Assembly (NCBI GenBank): GCA_012519745.1
Contig: JAAYPO010000028.1
Coordinates: forward strand, 1 to 45,951
Direction of reading: 5' to 3'
From: Clostridiaceae bacterium
Lineage (GTDB): Bacteria; Bacillota; Clostridia; Acetivibrionales; DTU013
Length of the DNA: 45,951 bases
A program made the translations under genes and the position numbers. Below the pieces are notes generated by a model, which saw only the letters and a list, made by a program, of their open reading frames with translations, was not told the origin of the DNA and searched no databases. The first letter of the stretch is position 1; every line of letters starts with the position of its first letter. Shown piece after piece: positions 36,581 to 45,295 of this stretch.

Positions 36581-36672
36581 ATGCAGGCAGTCGGACGGTT
36601 GAACATTCATAAATTACTAGTATCTGAAGGGCGCACAATTTACGACATGCAGATGGCCGATTGAACATTCAT
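36581..36672 (+). repeat. Imperfect direct repeat of about 28 bp
   Basis: Units at 36581-36610 and 36647-36672 both begin ATGCAG and end TTGAACATTCAT, with a four-base length difference in the middle. They follow the 144-bp element directly. Function unknown. Confidence 0.65.
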
Positions 36673-36764
36673 GGCTGCAAGTGTTACAGATACGGCCGGA
36701 TCACGCCGCTCAAATCAGGCATCAGGAACCACAACCATCCGTCTGGCCCGCCCTGCTGACACAA

Positions 36765-36789
36765 ACAGCCCGATCACAGATCGGGCTGT
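36765..36789 (-). terminator. Hairpin downstream of nfnB
   Basis: ACAGCCCGATC pairs perfectly with GATCGGGCTGT around a three-base loop. It lies 31 bases past the nfnB stop on the minus strand. The following T tract is weak (TTTGTGT), so it may stabilise the 3' end rather than terminate strongly. Confidence 0.6.
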
Positions 36790-36819
36790 TGCATGTCTTC
36801 GCTATAAAAAAGTTCTATC

Positions 36820-38214
36820 TCACTCCTCATTACTGAGGTACTCGTCGATCGCTTTTGCGGCTTTTTTCCCCGCACCCATGGCCAGGATCACGGTAGCGGC
36901 GCCTGTAACTGCGTCGCCTCCTGCATAGACGCCATCCAAACTGGTTGAGCCCGTCTCTTCCTCGACTATTATACCGCCCCATTTATGCGTCTCAAGTCCC
37001 GGTGTGGTGGATTTTATCAGCGGGTTCGGTGACTGCCCGATAGCTACGACCACAGTCTGCACATCAAGCATATGCTCAGAGCCCTTTTTAGCTACCGGTC
37101 TCCTCCTGCCTGATGCATCCGGCTCCCCAAGCTCCATTTCTATACATTCCATTCCCTTGACCCATCCGTCATCGGTACCGATGATCCTTGTGGGGTTGGT
37201 CAGCAGCTTGAATATGATTCCTTCCTCCCTGGCATGATGCACTTCCTCAAGTCTTGCAGGCATTTCAGCCTCAGAACGCCTGTATACTATATATACGTTT
37301 TTGGCGCCAAGCCTCCTTGCACACCTGGCTGCATCCATGGCCACGTTGCCTCCGCCTATCACGGCCACACTTTCCGTCACTCTGACAGGGGTATCATATT
37401 CGGGGAATTTATATGCCTTCATCAGGTTTATCCTGGTCAGGAACTCATTGGCTGAGTAAACTCCGTTCAGGTTTTCGCCCGGTATGCCCATAAAGCTGGG
37501 CAGTCCGGCTCCGCTTCCTATGAATATCGCCTGGTAGCCCTCTTCCTCCAGCTCCGCCAGCGACAGTACCTTACCTATGACCATATTGGTCATGATCTTT
37601 ACTCCCAGGCTCCGTACCGATTCGATCTCCTTCTGCACCAGTGCCTTCGGGAGCCTGAATTCCGGAATACCGTACATCAGCACGCCTCCGGGCACATGGA
37701 AGGCTTCGAATATAGTGACCTCATAGCCCTTTTTCGCCAGATCTCCGGCGCAGGTCAGCCCCGCAGGACCTGACCCGATCACTGCCACCTTTTTGCCGTT
37801 CCTCTCGACAGCATTTACAACATTCTCGCGATTTGCCATATACCAGTCGGCGACAAACCTCTCCAGCCTTCCTATCCCCACCGGCTCTCCCTTTTTACCT
37901 CTTACGCAAAGCTGCTCACACTGGGACTCCTGTGGGCAGACTCTTCCGCAAATGGCGGGCAGACTGTTTGTCTCCCTTATCTTGGCATAAGCGCCTTCAA
38001 AATCCCCCTGACTGACCAGCTTTATGAACTCGGGGATCTGGACGTTGACAGGACATCCGGCAACACACGGCCTTGTTTTGCAGTGCAGGCACCTGTTCGC
38101 TTCGCTGACAGCCATCTCGTCATCATAGCCGAGAGCGACCTCTTTGAAATTGCCGCTTCTGATCTCAGGGTCCTGTTCGGGCATCCTTACCTTTTTCAAT
38201 GACATATCAGGCAT
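36820..38214 (-). CDS. nfnB: NADPH-dependent glutamate synthase-type flavoprotein, NfnB subunit
   Basis: The 464-residue protein has an N-terminal iron-sulfur domain with CLHCKTRPCVAGCPV and CGRVCPQESQCEQLCV, then two FAD/NADPH Rossmann folds (VAVIGSGPAGLTCAGDLAKK near 143 and VAVIGGGNVAMDAARCARRL near 285) and a final GGDAVTGAATVI. Alone it would be called a glutamate synthase small subunit. Directly downstream of nfnA, with an 8-base overlap, it is the large subunit of NADH-dependent reduced ferredoxin:NADP oxidoreductase. This flavin-bifurcating enzyme couples NADH, reduced ferredoxin and NADP. GGAGGT is seven bases before the ATG. Confidence 0.93.
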   Translation of the reverse strand: MPDMSLKKVRMPEQDPEIRSGNFKEVALGYDDEMAVSEANRCLHCKTRPCVAGCPVNVQIPEFIKLVSQGDFEGAYAKIRETNSLPAICGRVCPQESQCEQLCVRGKKGEPVGIGRLERFVADWYMANRENVVNAVERNGKKVAVIGSGPAGLTCAGDLAKKGYEVTIFEAFHVPGGVLMYGIPEFRLPKALVQKEIESVRSLGVKIMTNMVIGKVLSLAELEEEGYQAIFIGSGAGLPSFMGIPGENLNGVYSANEFLTRINLMKAYKFPEYDTPVRVTESVAVIGGGNVAMDAARCARRLGAKNVYIVYRRSEAEMPARLEEVHHAREEGIIFKLLTNPTRIIGTDDGWVKGMECIEMELGEPDASGRRRPVAKKGSEHMLDVQTVVVAIGQSPNPLIKSTTPGLETHKWGGIIVEEETGSTSLDGVYAGGDAVTGAATVILAMGAGKKAAKAIDEYLSNEE

Positions 38215-39052
38215 TCAAGGCACCTCCCATCCTGCAGTCATGAGCCTCCTCGGATCTTCTTTCCTGACTTTTATACATCGCCTGTCTTCTCATCGCCTCG
38301 TCAAAGTCGACCTCATGTCCGTCAAAATCAGGTCCGTCCACACAGGCGAATTTTGTCTGTCCTCCCACCGTCACGCGGCAGCCTCCGCACATTCCCGTAC
38401 CGTCTATCATTACAGGATTCATACTCACTATAGTCCTTATCCCGTATGGTTTTGTCATCAGAGAAACCATTTTCATCATTATCAGCGGACCGATGGCAAT
38501 GACAAGATCATACTTATTTCCCTCATCCATCAGCTTTTTGAGCACGTCGGTAACAAAACCCTTATTGCCGTTGGAACCATCGTCTGTTGTTATAAACAGC
38601 CTGCTGCTTACTTTCTTGAGCTCTTCCTCCAGCAAAATGAAGCTGCTGTTTCTAAAACCGGTGATCACATCTACCTCTGCTCCAAGGGAGTACAGCTTCT
38701 TCGCCTGCGGGTATGCTATCGCAGTTCCGAGGCCGCCTCCGATGACAGCCGCTCTTTTGACGCCGTCAAGATGGCTTGCCGTGCCGAGAGGGCCGGCAAA
38801 GTCGAGCAGATGATCGCCTTCTTCCAGCGTACCCAATATCCTGGTGGTCTTCCCGACCTCCTGAAAAATGATCGTCACAGTTCCGGTGTCCGTGTTGTAA
38901 TCAGCAATAGTCAGAGGGATCCTTTCTCCCTCCTCATTGATCCTGAGCATTATGAACTGGCCGGGCTCCGCTTTCCTGGCCACATACGGTGCTTCAACCT
39001 CAAGCAGCTTGACAGCCGGATTGAGCACTTCCTTTCTCGCTATCCTGAACAT
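38207..39052 (-). CDS. nfnA: NfnA subunit (sulfide dehydrogenase-like FAD/NAD-binding protein)
   Basis: From the ATG at 39052 (GGGGG seven bases upstream) the product has 281 residues. It resembles the ferredoxin-reductase-like electron-transfer subunit: FAD-binding RIPLTIADYN, NAD-binding GGGLGTAIAYPQAKKL, and a C-terminal [2Fe-2S] motif GTGMCGGCRV with a further Cys in FACVDGPDF. With NfnB it forms a soluble bifurcating transhydrogenase found in anaerobic Clostridia. The 28-codon upstream extension has no SD. Confidence 0.93.
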   Translation of the reverse strand: MFRIARKEVLNPAVKLLEVEAPYVARKAEPGQFIMLRINEEGERIPLTIADYNTDTGTVTIIFQEVGKTTRILGTLEEGDHLLDFAGPLGTASHLDGVKRAAVIGGGLGTAIAYPQAKKLYSLGAEVDVITGFRNSSFILLEEELKKVSSRLFITTDDGSNGNKGFVTDVLKKLMDEGNKYDLVIAIGPLIMMKMVSLMTKPYGIRTIVSMNPVMIDGTGMCGGCRVTVGGQTKFACVDGPDFDGHEVDFDEAMRRQAMYKSQERRSEEAHDCRMGGALNA

Positions 39053-39268
39053 ATGAAAACCCCCATAACCTCCTAAATCTATGCAGCGGACACATTGCAG
39101 CCGAAAGCGCCCGGATACACAAGCGGAAAGTGACACTCACCGCTTCATCATTTATTTATTTTAAACTACTATGCCTCAAACTGCAATAATAATCCACTTA
39201 ATCCCATGCCATCAGTCCATTAGTTCAGATATCGAATTGGAAATGCCCACACTATCAATCCCTGAGTA

Positions 39269-40924
39269 TCAGACCCGCACAGTCGCTCCGCCAGGTATTT
39301 CACGCTTCCCGGCTTTTATTCCTGAAAAACATTTTTCAAGATGCACTATACTCAGATCCTGCTTAAGTGCAAATGTCAATACAGCCGTCACAATGAGGGA
39401 TACGGGCAGTGCGACGATTATGGGATCCACCATCGCCAGCGGCGCCAGCAGGGTATCCTTGACCAGCGATGGTTTGCCGGTGATCAATGCACACAACTGG
39501 AGGCTTGCCGACTCCTTCTCATGAATGAAGAAGATCCAGAAGAAGCTTGTCACAAAGCCGCTTATCATCCCCCAAACCGCTGCAGCCCTGGGCATCCTTT
39601 TGATAAAGAGGGCACCTATATAGGCAGGCAGGAAAGAAGCTGCACACAGTCCGAAAAACAGCGAAGTTCCCGTAGCGATGATCGCCATGCTGACATCCAG
39701 AAAGCTGGTCAGCCATGCAATACCCGTGCTTATCAATACACCCACCAGCATTGCAGCTTTTGATATCACTATACTTTTGCCTCTGCCTCCCATGCTTTTT
39801 TCATATACATCCCTGCCCAGAGCCGAGCCCATCGTATGGAATTGGGAGCTCAGAGTCGACATTGCTGCCGCCAGCAATGTTATCAGAAAGACAGGCCCGA
39901 ACCATCCCGGGACATACCGCTTAATGAATTCGGGGATTATTTTATCATTGCCTCCTGCAGCTATCAATGAAACGCTGCCGGTCTCCTGGACGAAAAACAC
40001 ATTGGTCAGAGCGCCTACGGTGAAAGCGACACCTGTCATCATTAAAATAAATATTCCCCCTGATACCACAGCCCTGTTCAGCTCCTTGTTGCTTTTGACA
40101 GTCATGAACCTGACCACCAGCTGCGGCTGGGCAACAACACCTATCCCCACACCCAGCACAACTGTTGACACCAGATTCCACCAGATGGGAGTACCAAGAC
40201 GTGGCATAGACGTCCAGCCATCGAAGCCTCCCTTGGTCAATGCAGCTGTCTGTTCGAGGATCGCCGGATCTGTATATAGACCGGACAGCTGTTGATGAGC
40301 TTCAGTTATGCCTCCCAGCTTGCTGTATGTGAAAATGATCAGGAATGTCATTCCCGCAAACATCAATAGTCCCTGGAAGGCATCAGTATACATAACTCCC
40401 TTTATACCTCCCATGAAAGCATACATGGCAACGACAGCAACAAAAGCTATCAGCGAGATGTGGAACGGGATGCCGAAATACGATTGTATAAAATCTGCTC
40501 CTCCCTTTATAACAGATGCGGCATATATGGGCATGAATAGAAAAATAACCACGCCTGCAAAGCCTTGAATAAATTTGGATTCAAATCTGAGCCCCAGCAA
40601 TTCGGGAAATGTATGCGCATCGAGATTGTGTCCGATTTTTCGCGTCCTTTTGCCGAATACAACAAAGGCTATGAAAATACCTATGAATATATTGAGGAAG
40701 GTAAGCCACAACAGTCCCATCCCAAGCTGTCCGGCAGCTCCACCAAACCCGATAATGGCAGAGGTGCTTATAAATGAAGCTCCATATGACAGCGCCATGA
40801 TCAGCGGATGGGCCTTTCGCCCCGCCACCAGGTAATCGGCGGCGCTGTTCGTCTTTTTATAGCCAAGGTAGCCCAGGAATGCCGTTATGGCAAGATAAAT
40901 GATGATGATTACAGTGATATACAT
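39269..40924 (-). CDS. Sodium:solute symporter family transporter
   Basis: The 551-residue membrane protein belongs to the SSS family, with about 13 helices. The N-terminal pattern ADYLVAGRKAHPLIMALSYGASFISTS, the GGIKGVMYTDAFQGLLM signature of helix 6 and LLAAAMSTLSSQFHTMGSA of helix 9 (Na+ site Ser/Thr) are clear. GGAGG is nine bases upstream of the ATG. The substrate is not defined; related proteins carry pantothenate or small organic acids. It follows a small partner protein gene after 154 bases. Confidence 0.92.
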   Translation of the reverse strand: MYITVIIIIYLAITAFLGYLGYKKTNSAADYLVAGRKAHPLIMALSYGASFISTSAIIGFGGAAGQLGMGLLWLTFLNIFIGIFIAFVVFGKRTRKIGHNLDAHTFPELLGLRFESKFIQGFAGVVIFLFMPIYAASVIKGGADFIQSYFGIPFHISLIAFVAVVAMYAFMGGIKGVMYTDAFQGLLMFAGMTFLIIFTYSKLGGITEAHQQLSGLYTDPAILEQTAALTKGGFDGWTSMPRLGTPIWWNLVSTVVLGVGIGVVAQPQLVVRFMTVKSNKELNRAVVSGGIFILMMTGVAFTVGALTNVFFVQETGSVSLIAAGGNDKIIPEFIKRYVPGWFGPVFLITLLAAAMSTLSSQFHTMGSALGRDVYEKSMGGRGKSIVISKAAMLVGVLISTGIAWLTSFLDVSMAIIATGTSLFFGLCAASFLPAYIGALFIKRMPRAAAVWGMISGFVTSFFWIFFIHEKESASLQLCALITGKPSLVKDTLLAPLAMVDPIIVALPVSLIVTAVLTFALKQDLSIVHLEKCFSGIKAGKREIPGGATVRV

Positions 40925-41078
40925 AATAAAACCTCCTTAAAAATCAAGTGTCCTGATAATCTGCCATTTCACTCTAATCTTAAGGAGCATGCTATTTCCA
41001 AGATATTTGACCTATTCTCCTATCTTAAACCGCAAGACCCTCGAAATGATTATTTGATGTGATATTAGACCAATAAAA

Positions 41079-41246
41079 CTATTTCCTGTCCGATGAGCTT
41101 TCCCATTCGGCCTCTTCAGCCATCTGGAGCCTTTCCTCATCAGCGCCCCTGTTCCAGTTGTAAAGTCCGTATGTGACACATAATAATGCGCTCAAAATGC
41201 ATAATAAATATGCACCCCATATCCAGGGATCACCTATTCCAAACAT
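41079..41246 (-). CDS. Symporter small accessory protein
   Basis: From the ATG at 41246, with a strong GGAGGAGGT upstream, this is a 55-residue protein with one membrane helix (WIWGAYLLCILSALLCVTYG) after MFGIGDP, followed by NWNRGADEERL and an acidic tail. This pattern matches the small accessory proteins encoded beside SSS symporters in Bacillota. Direct position upstream of the symporter gene supports a complex. The in-frame extension to 41324 has no SD. Confidence 0.85.
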   Translation of the reverse strand: MFGIGDPWIWGAYLLCILSALLCVTYGLYNWNRGADEERLQMAEEAEWESSSDRK

Positions 41247-41280
41247 GCCAGCACCTCCTCCCGTATCAGTCTGACGGAAG

Positions 41281-41327
41281 ATGCATCCACGCAGATACAG
41301 CGCTCCGTGTATCTGAAAATGCATCCG
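41281..41327. promoter_or_regulatory. Stem-loop upstream of the symporter operon
   Basis: CAGATACA (41292-41299) pairs perfectly with TGTATCTG (41308-41315). The direct repeat ATGCATCC flanks it at 41281 and 41320. It lies 35 bases upstream of the small accessory gene and could be an operator or leader hairpin. Confidence 0.4.
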
Positions 41328-41462
41328 CCGGTAATATTGTATTCATTTTAGCAGGCCTTTGTTTTTGAATCAATACACAGTTAGTCATTTTTTGCTGATT
41401 TTATTCTGAACTGTCGTTGGTCCTGTTATCCATGATTGTAATTAATAGTTGTTTGATTGTAC

Positions 41463-41490
41463 TTGACAGTTGTTTAAGTGATGTTATAAT
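41463..41490 (+). promoter_or_regulatory. Sigma-A promoter of metF
   Basis: A perfect TTGACA (41463-41468) and a perfect TATAAT (41485-41490) are 16 bases apart. GGAGG at 41507 serves the metF ATG at 41518. The leader is too short for an S-box or T-box. Confidence 0.88.
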
Positions 41491-41517
41491 GTATTTAAAG
41501 CATGTTGGAGGTGCGTC

Positions 41518-42387
41518 ATGAAAATAATCGATATGTTCAGACAAAAAAAGCCGGTAATTTCCTTTGAAATATTTCCGCCCAGACCGGATGTGCCCCTGGA
41601 GACCATATATCATCATCTGGATAAGTTTGAGGCCCTGCAGCCGGACTATATCAGTGTGACCTATGGAGCAGGCGGCAGCAGAAAGGGACGGACTCTGGAA
41701 ATAGCAGAAAGGATCAAAAAGCAGCATAAGATTGAAAGCATGGCTCACTTTACATGCACAGGGCATACAAAGGAAGAAATCAGTGATATGCTTTGTGCGA
41801 TGCATGATTCCGGACTTGAGAACATACTCGCTCTGAGAGGTGACCCCCCCGCCGGGCAGCCGGATTTCGATTTCTCCAGAAGCGCTTACCGCTATGCCTA
41901 TGAACTCATACAGCACATCAGAGGCGTTAACGATTTTTGTATCGCTGCCGCTGCATATGTAGAAGGACATGTGGAATCTAAGAGGCTCAGCGAAGACTTG
42001 ACACACTTGAAGGAAAAAGTGGATGCAGGCGTGGATTTTCTCATCACACAGTTGTTTTTTGACAACAGGCTGTTTTTCGATTTCATTGAAAAAACTCGGG
42101 CAATAGGCATAAATTGCCCTATCGCCGCAGGGATAATGCCCATATTCAGGGCGGATCAGATAAAATCCATCACGGCAAAAAGCGGCTGTTCCATACCTGC
42201 AAGTCTTGTTGTGATGATGGACAAATATCAGGATGACCCGGAGGATATGAGAAAGGCGGGCATAGAATACGCATCCCGCCAGATCATGGAGCTGATGGAG
42301 GCCGGAGTGGACGGTATCCACCTATACACGATGAACCGCCCTAAATCCACCAAAGAAATACTAAGCAATATAGGGGACGTTCCTTAG
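41518..42387 (+). CDS. metF: Methylenetetrahydrofolate reductase
   Basis: The 289-residue TIM-barrel flavoprotein reduces 5,10-methylene- to 5-methyl-tetrahydrofolate for methionine synthesis or the methyl branch of the Wood-Ljungdahl pathway. Motifs are ISFEIFPPRPD with the catalytic Glu, ISVTYGAGGS, NILALRGDPP with the flavin-site Asp, TQLFFDN and AGIMPI. It stands alone with its own consensus promoter. The last three codons and stop fall inside a REP-like inverted repeat that runs into the convergent gene. Confidence 0.96.
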   Translation: MKIIDMFRQKKPVISFEIFPPRPDVPLETIYHHLDKFEALQPDYISVTYGAGGSRKGRTLEIAERIKKQHKIESMAHFTCTGHTKEEISDMLCAMHDSGLENILALRGDPPAGQPDFDFSRSAYRYAYELIQHIRGVNDFCIAAAAYVEGHVESKRLSEDLTHLKEKVDAGVDFLITQLFFDNRLFFDFIEKTRAIGINCPIAAGIMPIFRADQIKSITAKSGCSIPASLVVMMDKYQDDPEDMRKAGIEYASRQIMELMEAGVDGIHLYTMNRPKSTKEILSNIGDVP

Positions 42388-42422
42388 CCATAAAGGAATA
42401 CCTCCTGTAAAGAAGTGTCCCC
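42373..42422. repeat. REP-like inverted repeat between convergent genes
   Basis: GGGGACGTTCCTT (42373-42385) faces AAAGGAA (42392-42398) and GTGTCCCC (42415-42422), giving a two-part imperfect hairpin. The element supplies the metF stop codon and abuts the stop of the minus-strand gene. Elements with GGGGAC...GTCCCC ends occur as REP-like palindromes in several Clostridia. Confidence 0.65.
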
Positions 42423-43208
42423 TTATCTTATTCCCTGTCTGAACCTGCGCTGCTCATTAAGAGCGTTGTCCAGGGCGGATGCCTCATTGATGGAATTTTC
42501 TATCTCCTGTGTCACCGGGTCGGACATCTCGTTTGAAAGTATTCTGTGCTTGAAGCCAGCTATACTGCTTTCGATCTGTTCAAGCTTCACACCGACGATC
42601 TCAAGCTGACTTCTTTCCTCTCTGAGCCTCTGAAGCAGCTTCTCATCCATTTCTATCGTCTTGGTCAGCTCCAGTACCGCCTGGTAATTTTTCAGCAAGC
42701 CAAGCCTTCTGTTATTCTTGTTTATCCTTGTCACAAGCTCATTCATGTGCCGGGGTGAAAGCTCCCTTATCCTGTCGGTGCAGTTGCCCACAAGACTTAT
42801 ATATGCCTTCACAAGCTTCAGCGCCTGTTCGATGACTCTTTGCTTAACGGGATCATCGGAATATCTGTCAAAATAGCACAGCAGCTCATCCCTTTGTCTC
42901 AATACTCTTATCACCCTTGATCTGAGGTTTTTTCCAAGACGTCCTGAGATACGCCGGTACATATCGTTACATTCCCGGCTGAGCCTGCCTATTTCCTCCA
43001 GCTTTTCAGAAAGCTCCAGCTCCCGTCTGAACTCTCTGCTTTGCAAAGTCCTTATCACACCTGTTGTATACAAGGCTACACCGGCAGCACCAACGACTAA
43101 TGGCATCCATGATATTTCCGGCGCATAGGCGGATGTTCCAGCCGCTAAAAAAGCCCCGGCCGCAAGAATCAGAACGTTCCTGATCTTAAATGCCGCTTTA
43201 AAAAACAC
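42423..43208 (-). CDS. Membrane-anchored coiled-coil protein of unknown function
   Basis: From a GTG at 43208 with GGGGG seven bases upstream the product has 261 residues. Two hydrophobic stretches near the N terminus (VLILAAGAFLAAGTSAYA and MPLVVGAAGVALYTTGVI) form a membrane hairpin. The rest is highly charged and helical, likely coiled coil, with RRELELSEKLEEIGRLSREC and repeated Leu/Glu/Arg patterns. A TTG nine codons upstream is an alternative start without SD. I do not recognise a family. It lies 65 bases after spoIVFB on the same strand. Confidence 0.7.
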   Translation of the reverse strand: MFFKAAFKIRNVLILAAGAFLAAGTSAYAPEISWMPLVVGAAGVALYTTGVIRTLQSREFRRELELSEKLEEIGRLSRECNDMYRRISGRLGKNLRSRVIRVLRQRDELLCYFDRYSDDPVKQRVIEQALKLVKAYISLVGNCTDRIRELSPRHMNELVTRINKNNRRLGLLKNYQAVLELTKTIEMDEKLLQRLREERSQLEIVGVKLEQIESSIAGFKHRILSNEMSDPVTQEIENSINEASALDNALNEQRRFRQGIR

Positions 43209-43273
43209 TCCACCACCCCCATACTTATTGTACAAGATATGGTGTAATATAACACTTCATTTTGTGAAAATTT

Positions 43274-44158
43274 TTATCTGGCTTTTTTCTGCAGGTCTGC
43301 AAGCTCACCGAATGTCAATTCCTCATCGTGCTCCACCAAGGCATCCATGATCTGGTTTTCCGTAAAGGTTCCTATAATATGCAGATCATCATCCAGCACA
43401 TAAACAATGTGGAATCTGTCGAAATCCATACTCTTGAGTGATTCCCTCAGCAATGTATCTTTCATTGCCACAAGGTCCCGGGCAGCGTATATGCCCCTTC
43501 TGGCAAGCCTTGAACGCCTGTAGATGATTTCCCTCATACTCATCAATGCACTCTCCAATCTTGTTGTTCTCAAAACAATCATTGTATGCAGCCCGATCAT
43601 CATCAGGCTTGCGTTGAAGGTAGTGATCAAAACCTGGTACACCCCTGCCGCTGTCAATAGAACTGAGACAAACCACGCAAGCACTCTGACAGCCCTGCCT
43701 GCTGCATTCGAACCCAAACTGCCGCGAAGCAGTACATACATCAGCTGTCCCCCGTCAAGGGGCATGACCGGCAGCAGATTGAACAGCCCCAAATAAAGAT
43801 TGGAAGCCGCCAATAATTTGAAATATTCTTGCTCTCCAGGCAGTATGTGCTCAAGTATCAATGCGGTGAAAAAAAACAACAGATTCAATGCAGGCCCTGC
43901 AGAGTAAACGAAGATCGATTCTTTCCTGCTGCAGCGGCTGGTTTGGATCGAAGCCGAAAAACCCAGCACCGAGACACTGAATATATCAGTCCTGACGCCG
44001 AAGATGCCGGCAACGGCGATATGTCCTAATTCATGGAGCAGCATCGATATAAAGACGGCCGAGTACGCTGCAAAAAAACCTGTCATCAGCGTCAAAGCCG
44101 GCAGCAGCATAACACACAGGCTTATTCTGATTTCTGTTGCACCAAGCTTCAGCTTCAC
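43274..44158 (-). CDS. spoIVFB: Site-2 protease family metalloprotease, SpoIVFB-like
   Basis: The 294-residue integral membrane zinc protease has HELGH at residues 42-46 and the third ligand Asp135 in NLLPVMPLDGGQ. The C-terminal part (about 215-290) is a CBS domain. In Bacillus SpoIVFB cleaves pro-sigma-K and binds ATP through its CBS domain. Its ATG overlaps the spoIVFA stop by four bases, the usual pair arrangement. Confidence 0.93.
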   Translation of the reverse strand: MKLKLGATEIRISLCVMLLPALTLMTGFFAAYSAVFISMLLHELGHIAVAGIFGVRTDIFSVSVLGFSASIQTSRCSRKESIFVYSAGPALNLLFFFTALILEHILPGEQEYFKLLAASNLYLGLFNLLPVMPLDGGQLMYVLLRGSLGSNAAGRAVRVLAWFVSVLLTAAGVYQVLITTFNASLMMIGLHTMIVLRTTRLESALMSMREIIYRRSRLARRGIYAARDLVAMKDTLLRESLKSMDFDRFHIVYVLDDDLHIIGTFTENQIMDALVEHDEELTFGELADLQKKAR

Positions 44159-45144
44159 CCTGCAGCAGCTGTTATATACTCCAGCGGGTCAACAGGACCA
44201 CTCCCATCCCACACCTCAAAATGCAGATGACTTCCTCCGGTCATGCTATCCTCCCCGACTCCGGCAATTACATTTCCCCTTTTCACAGTATCGTTTATCT
44301 TTACGGTAATGCTTGAACAATTTCCATAAACCGTTAACAATCCGTTATCATGACTTAATCTGACAAAATTTCCATACCCGGGAGCAGACCCCAGATCATC
44401 CACTATCCCATCTAGTGCGGCTGCCACATCATTCGTTTCCTCAGCTGATATATCAATGCCCCTGTGCATCCTGACAATGCCCCCGGGCCCGGTTATTTCT
44501 CCAAAGGGAGTGGCGATCGGCCCGATCAGAGGACTGATCATGCCAAAAGCTCCGGGCTGCACCGATGTATAGGCATCAATGTCTCCGCTGCTTGCCGCAA
44601 GTACAGAAGTTCCCGGAGACAGTCCCTCCGACGTGGTTTCATCCGGCGGTGTTCCGTTAAAAATAGTCAGATCAGAATGGTCATCTATATCCGTTTGGTC
44701 CATCATACCTGATTGTACGGTCTGTCCGGCCGGCTCAATTTGTTCAGTCTGTTCAGTTCGGCCGGCTTTGACAGTATTCAGGTCCGCATCCTGCTTTTTC
44801 ACCGAGCCGTCGGCTACTGCAGCCGGAATCAGCCCTCTGTCTTCATTTGCAGCAGGTATGATACTGTCCTTTATGTCGGAGATTGTCGTTTGTGCAAATG
44901 CATAAATGCTTTTCAGTTCCACATTGTGGTGAAGAACATATCTCACCTGTCTGATTATGAAGCTGGCAGCAGAAATATTGATACTATTGGCGATTACTAT
45001 TATCAAAAATAAAATAATGCTGACCAAAGTCTGAAATGCAAGAAGCCTTTTAAGACCTCCCTGTTGTTTCCCGACCCTTGTGCGGACTCTGTGGGAACTG
45101 CTTCGTCTGGCTGTGTATCTCCTGTCTGTCGGGTAACTATCCAT
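44155..45144 (-). CDS. spoIVFA: M23 peptidase-domain membrane protein, SpoIVFA-like
   Basis: From the ATG at 45144 (GGGAG nine bases upstream) the product has 329 residues: a basic N-terminal tail, one membrane helix near 38-56, a low-complexity Thr/Gln/Asp linker, and a LytM/M23 domain from about 200. The metal ligands look intact: His227 and Asp231 in MHRGIDIS, and HxH in GSHLHFEVW (306 and 308). In Bacillus SpoIVFA is a regulator that holds SpoIVFB; here the domain could retain peptidase activity. Confidence 0.9.
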   Translation of the reverse strand: MDSYPTDRRYTARRSSSHRVRTRVGKQQGGLKRLLAFQTLVSIILFLIIVIANSINISAASFIIRQVRYVLHHNVELKSIYAFAQTTISDIKDSIIPAANEDRGLIPAAVADGSVKKQDADLNTVKAGRTEQTEQIEPAGQTVQSGMMDQTDIDDHSDLTIFNGTPPDETTSEGLSPGTSVLAASSGDIDAYTSVQPGAFGMISPLIGPIATPFGEITGPGGIVRMHRGIDISAEETNDVAAALDGIVDDLGSAPGYGNFVRLSHDNGLLTVYGNCSSITVKINDTVKRGNVIAGVGEDSMTGGSHLHFEVWDGSGPVDPLEYITAAAG

Positions 45145-45223
45145 AACGCTCATCTCCCGTACAGTAATATTTATAGGATCCTTGCTAAATTATATTAGTG
45201 ATACTGCCCATTTATGTGAAAAG

Positions 45224-45282
45224 GGGGTCAGGCTTGAGAATTTCCCTTATTTCAAATAAAGGAATTTCTCAAGCCTGACCCC
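45224..45282. repeat. Long near-perfect palindrome with 29-bp arms
   Basis: The left arm starts GGGGTCAGGCTTGAGAA and the right arm ends TTCTCAAGCCTGACCCC. The outer 17 bp are perfect; the inner part has two mismatches around a three-base centre. It starts 13 bases past the mgsA stop and could act as a 3'-end hairpin or be a REP/MITE-type element. Confidence 0.85.
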
Positions 45283-45295
45283 GATATACGATATA

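Noticed and set aside
36671-36928. 85-residue plus-strand ORF near the nfnB terminator
   Set aside because: Covers the terminator hairpin and the antisense 3' end of nfnB, with no SD or similarity.
41325-41517. Riboswitch in the metF leader
   Set aside because: The transcribed leader after the -10 box is only about 20 bases, too short for an S-box, T-box or cobalamin element.
41401-42321. 306-residue minus-strand ORF across metF
   Set aside because: Antisense to a clear metF with promoter and SD; no recognisable domain.
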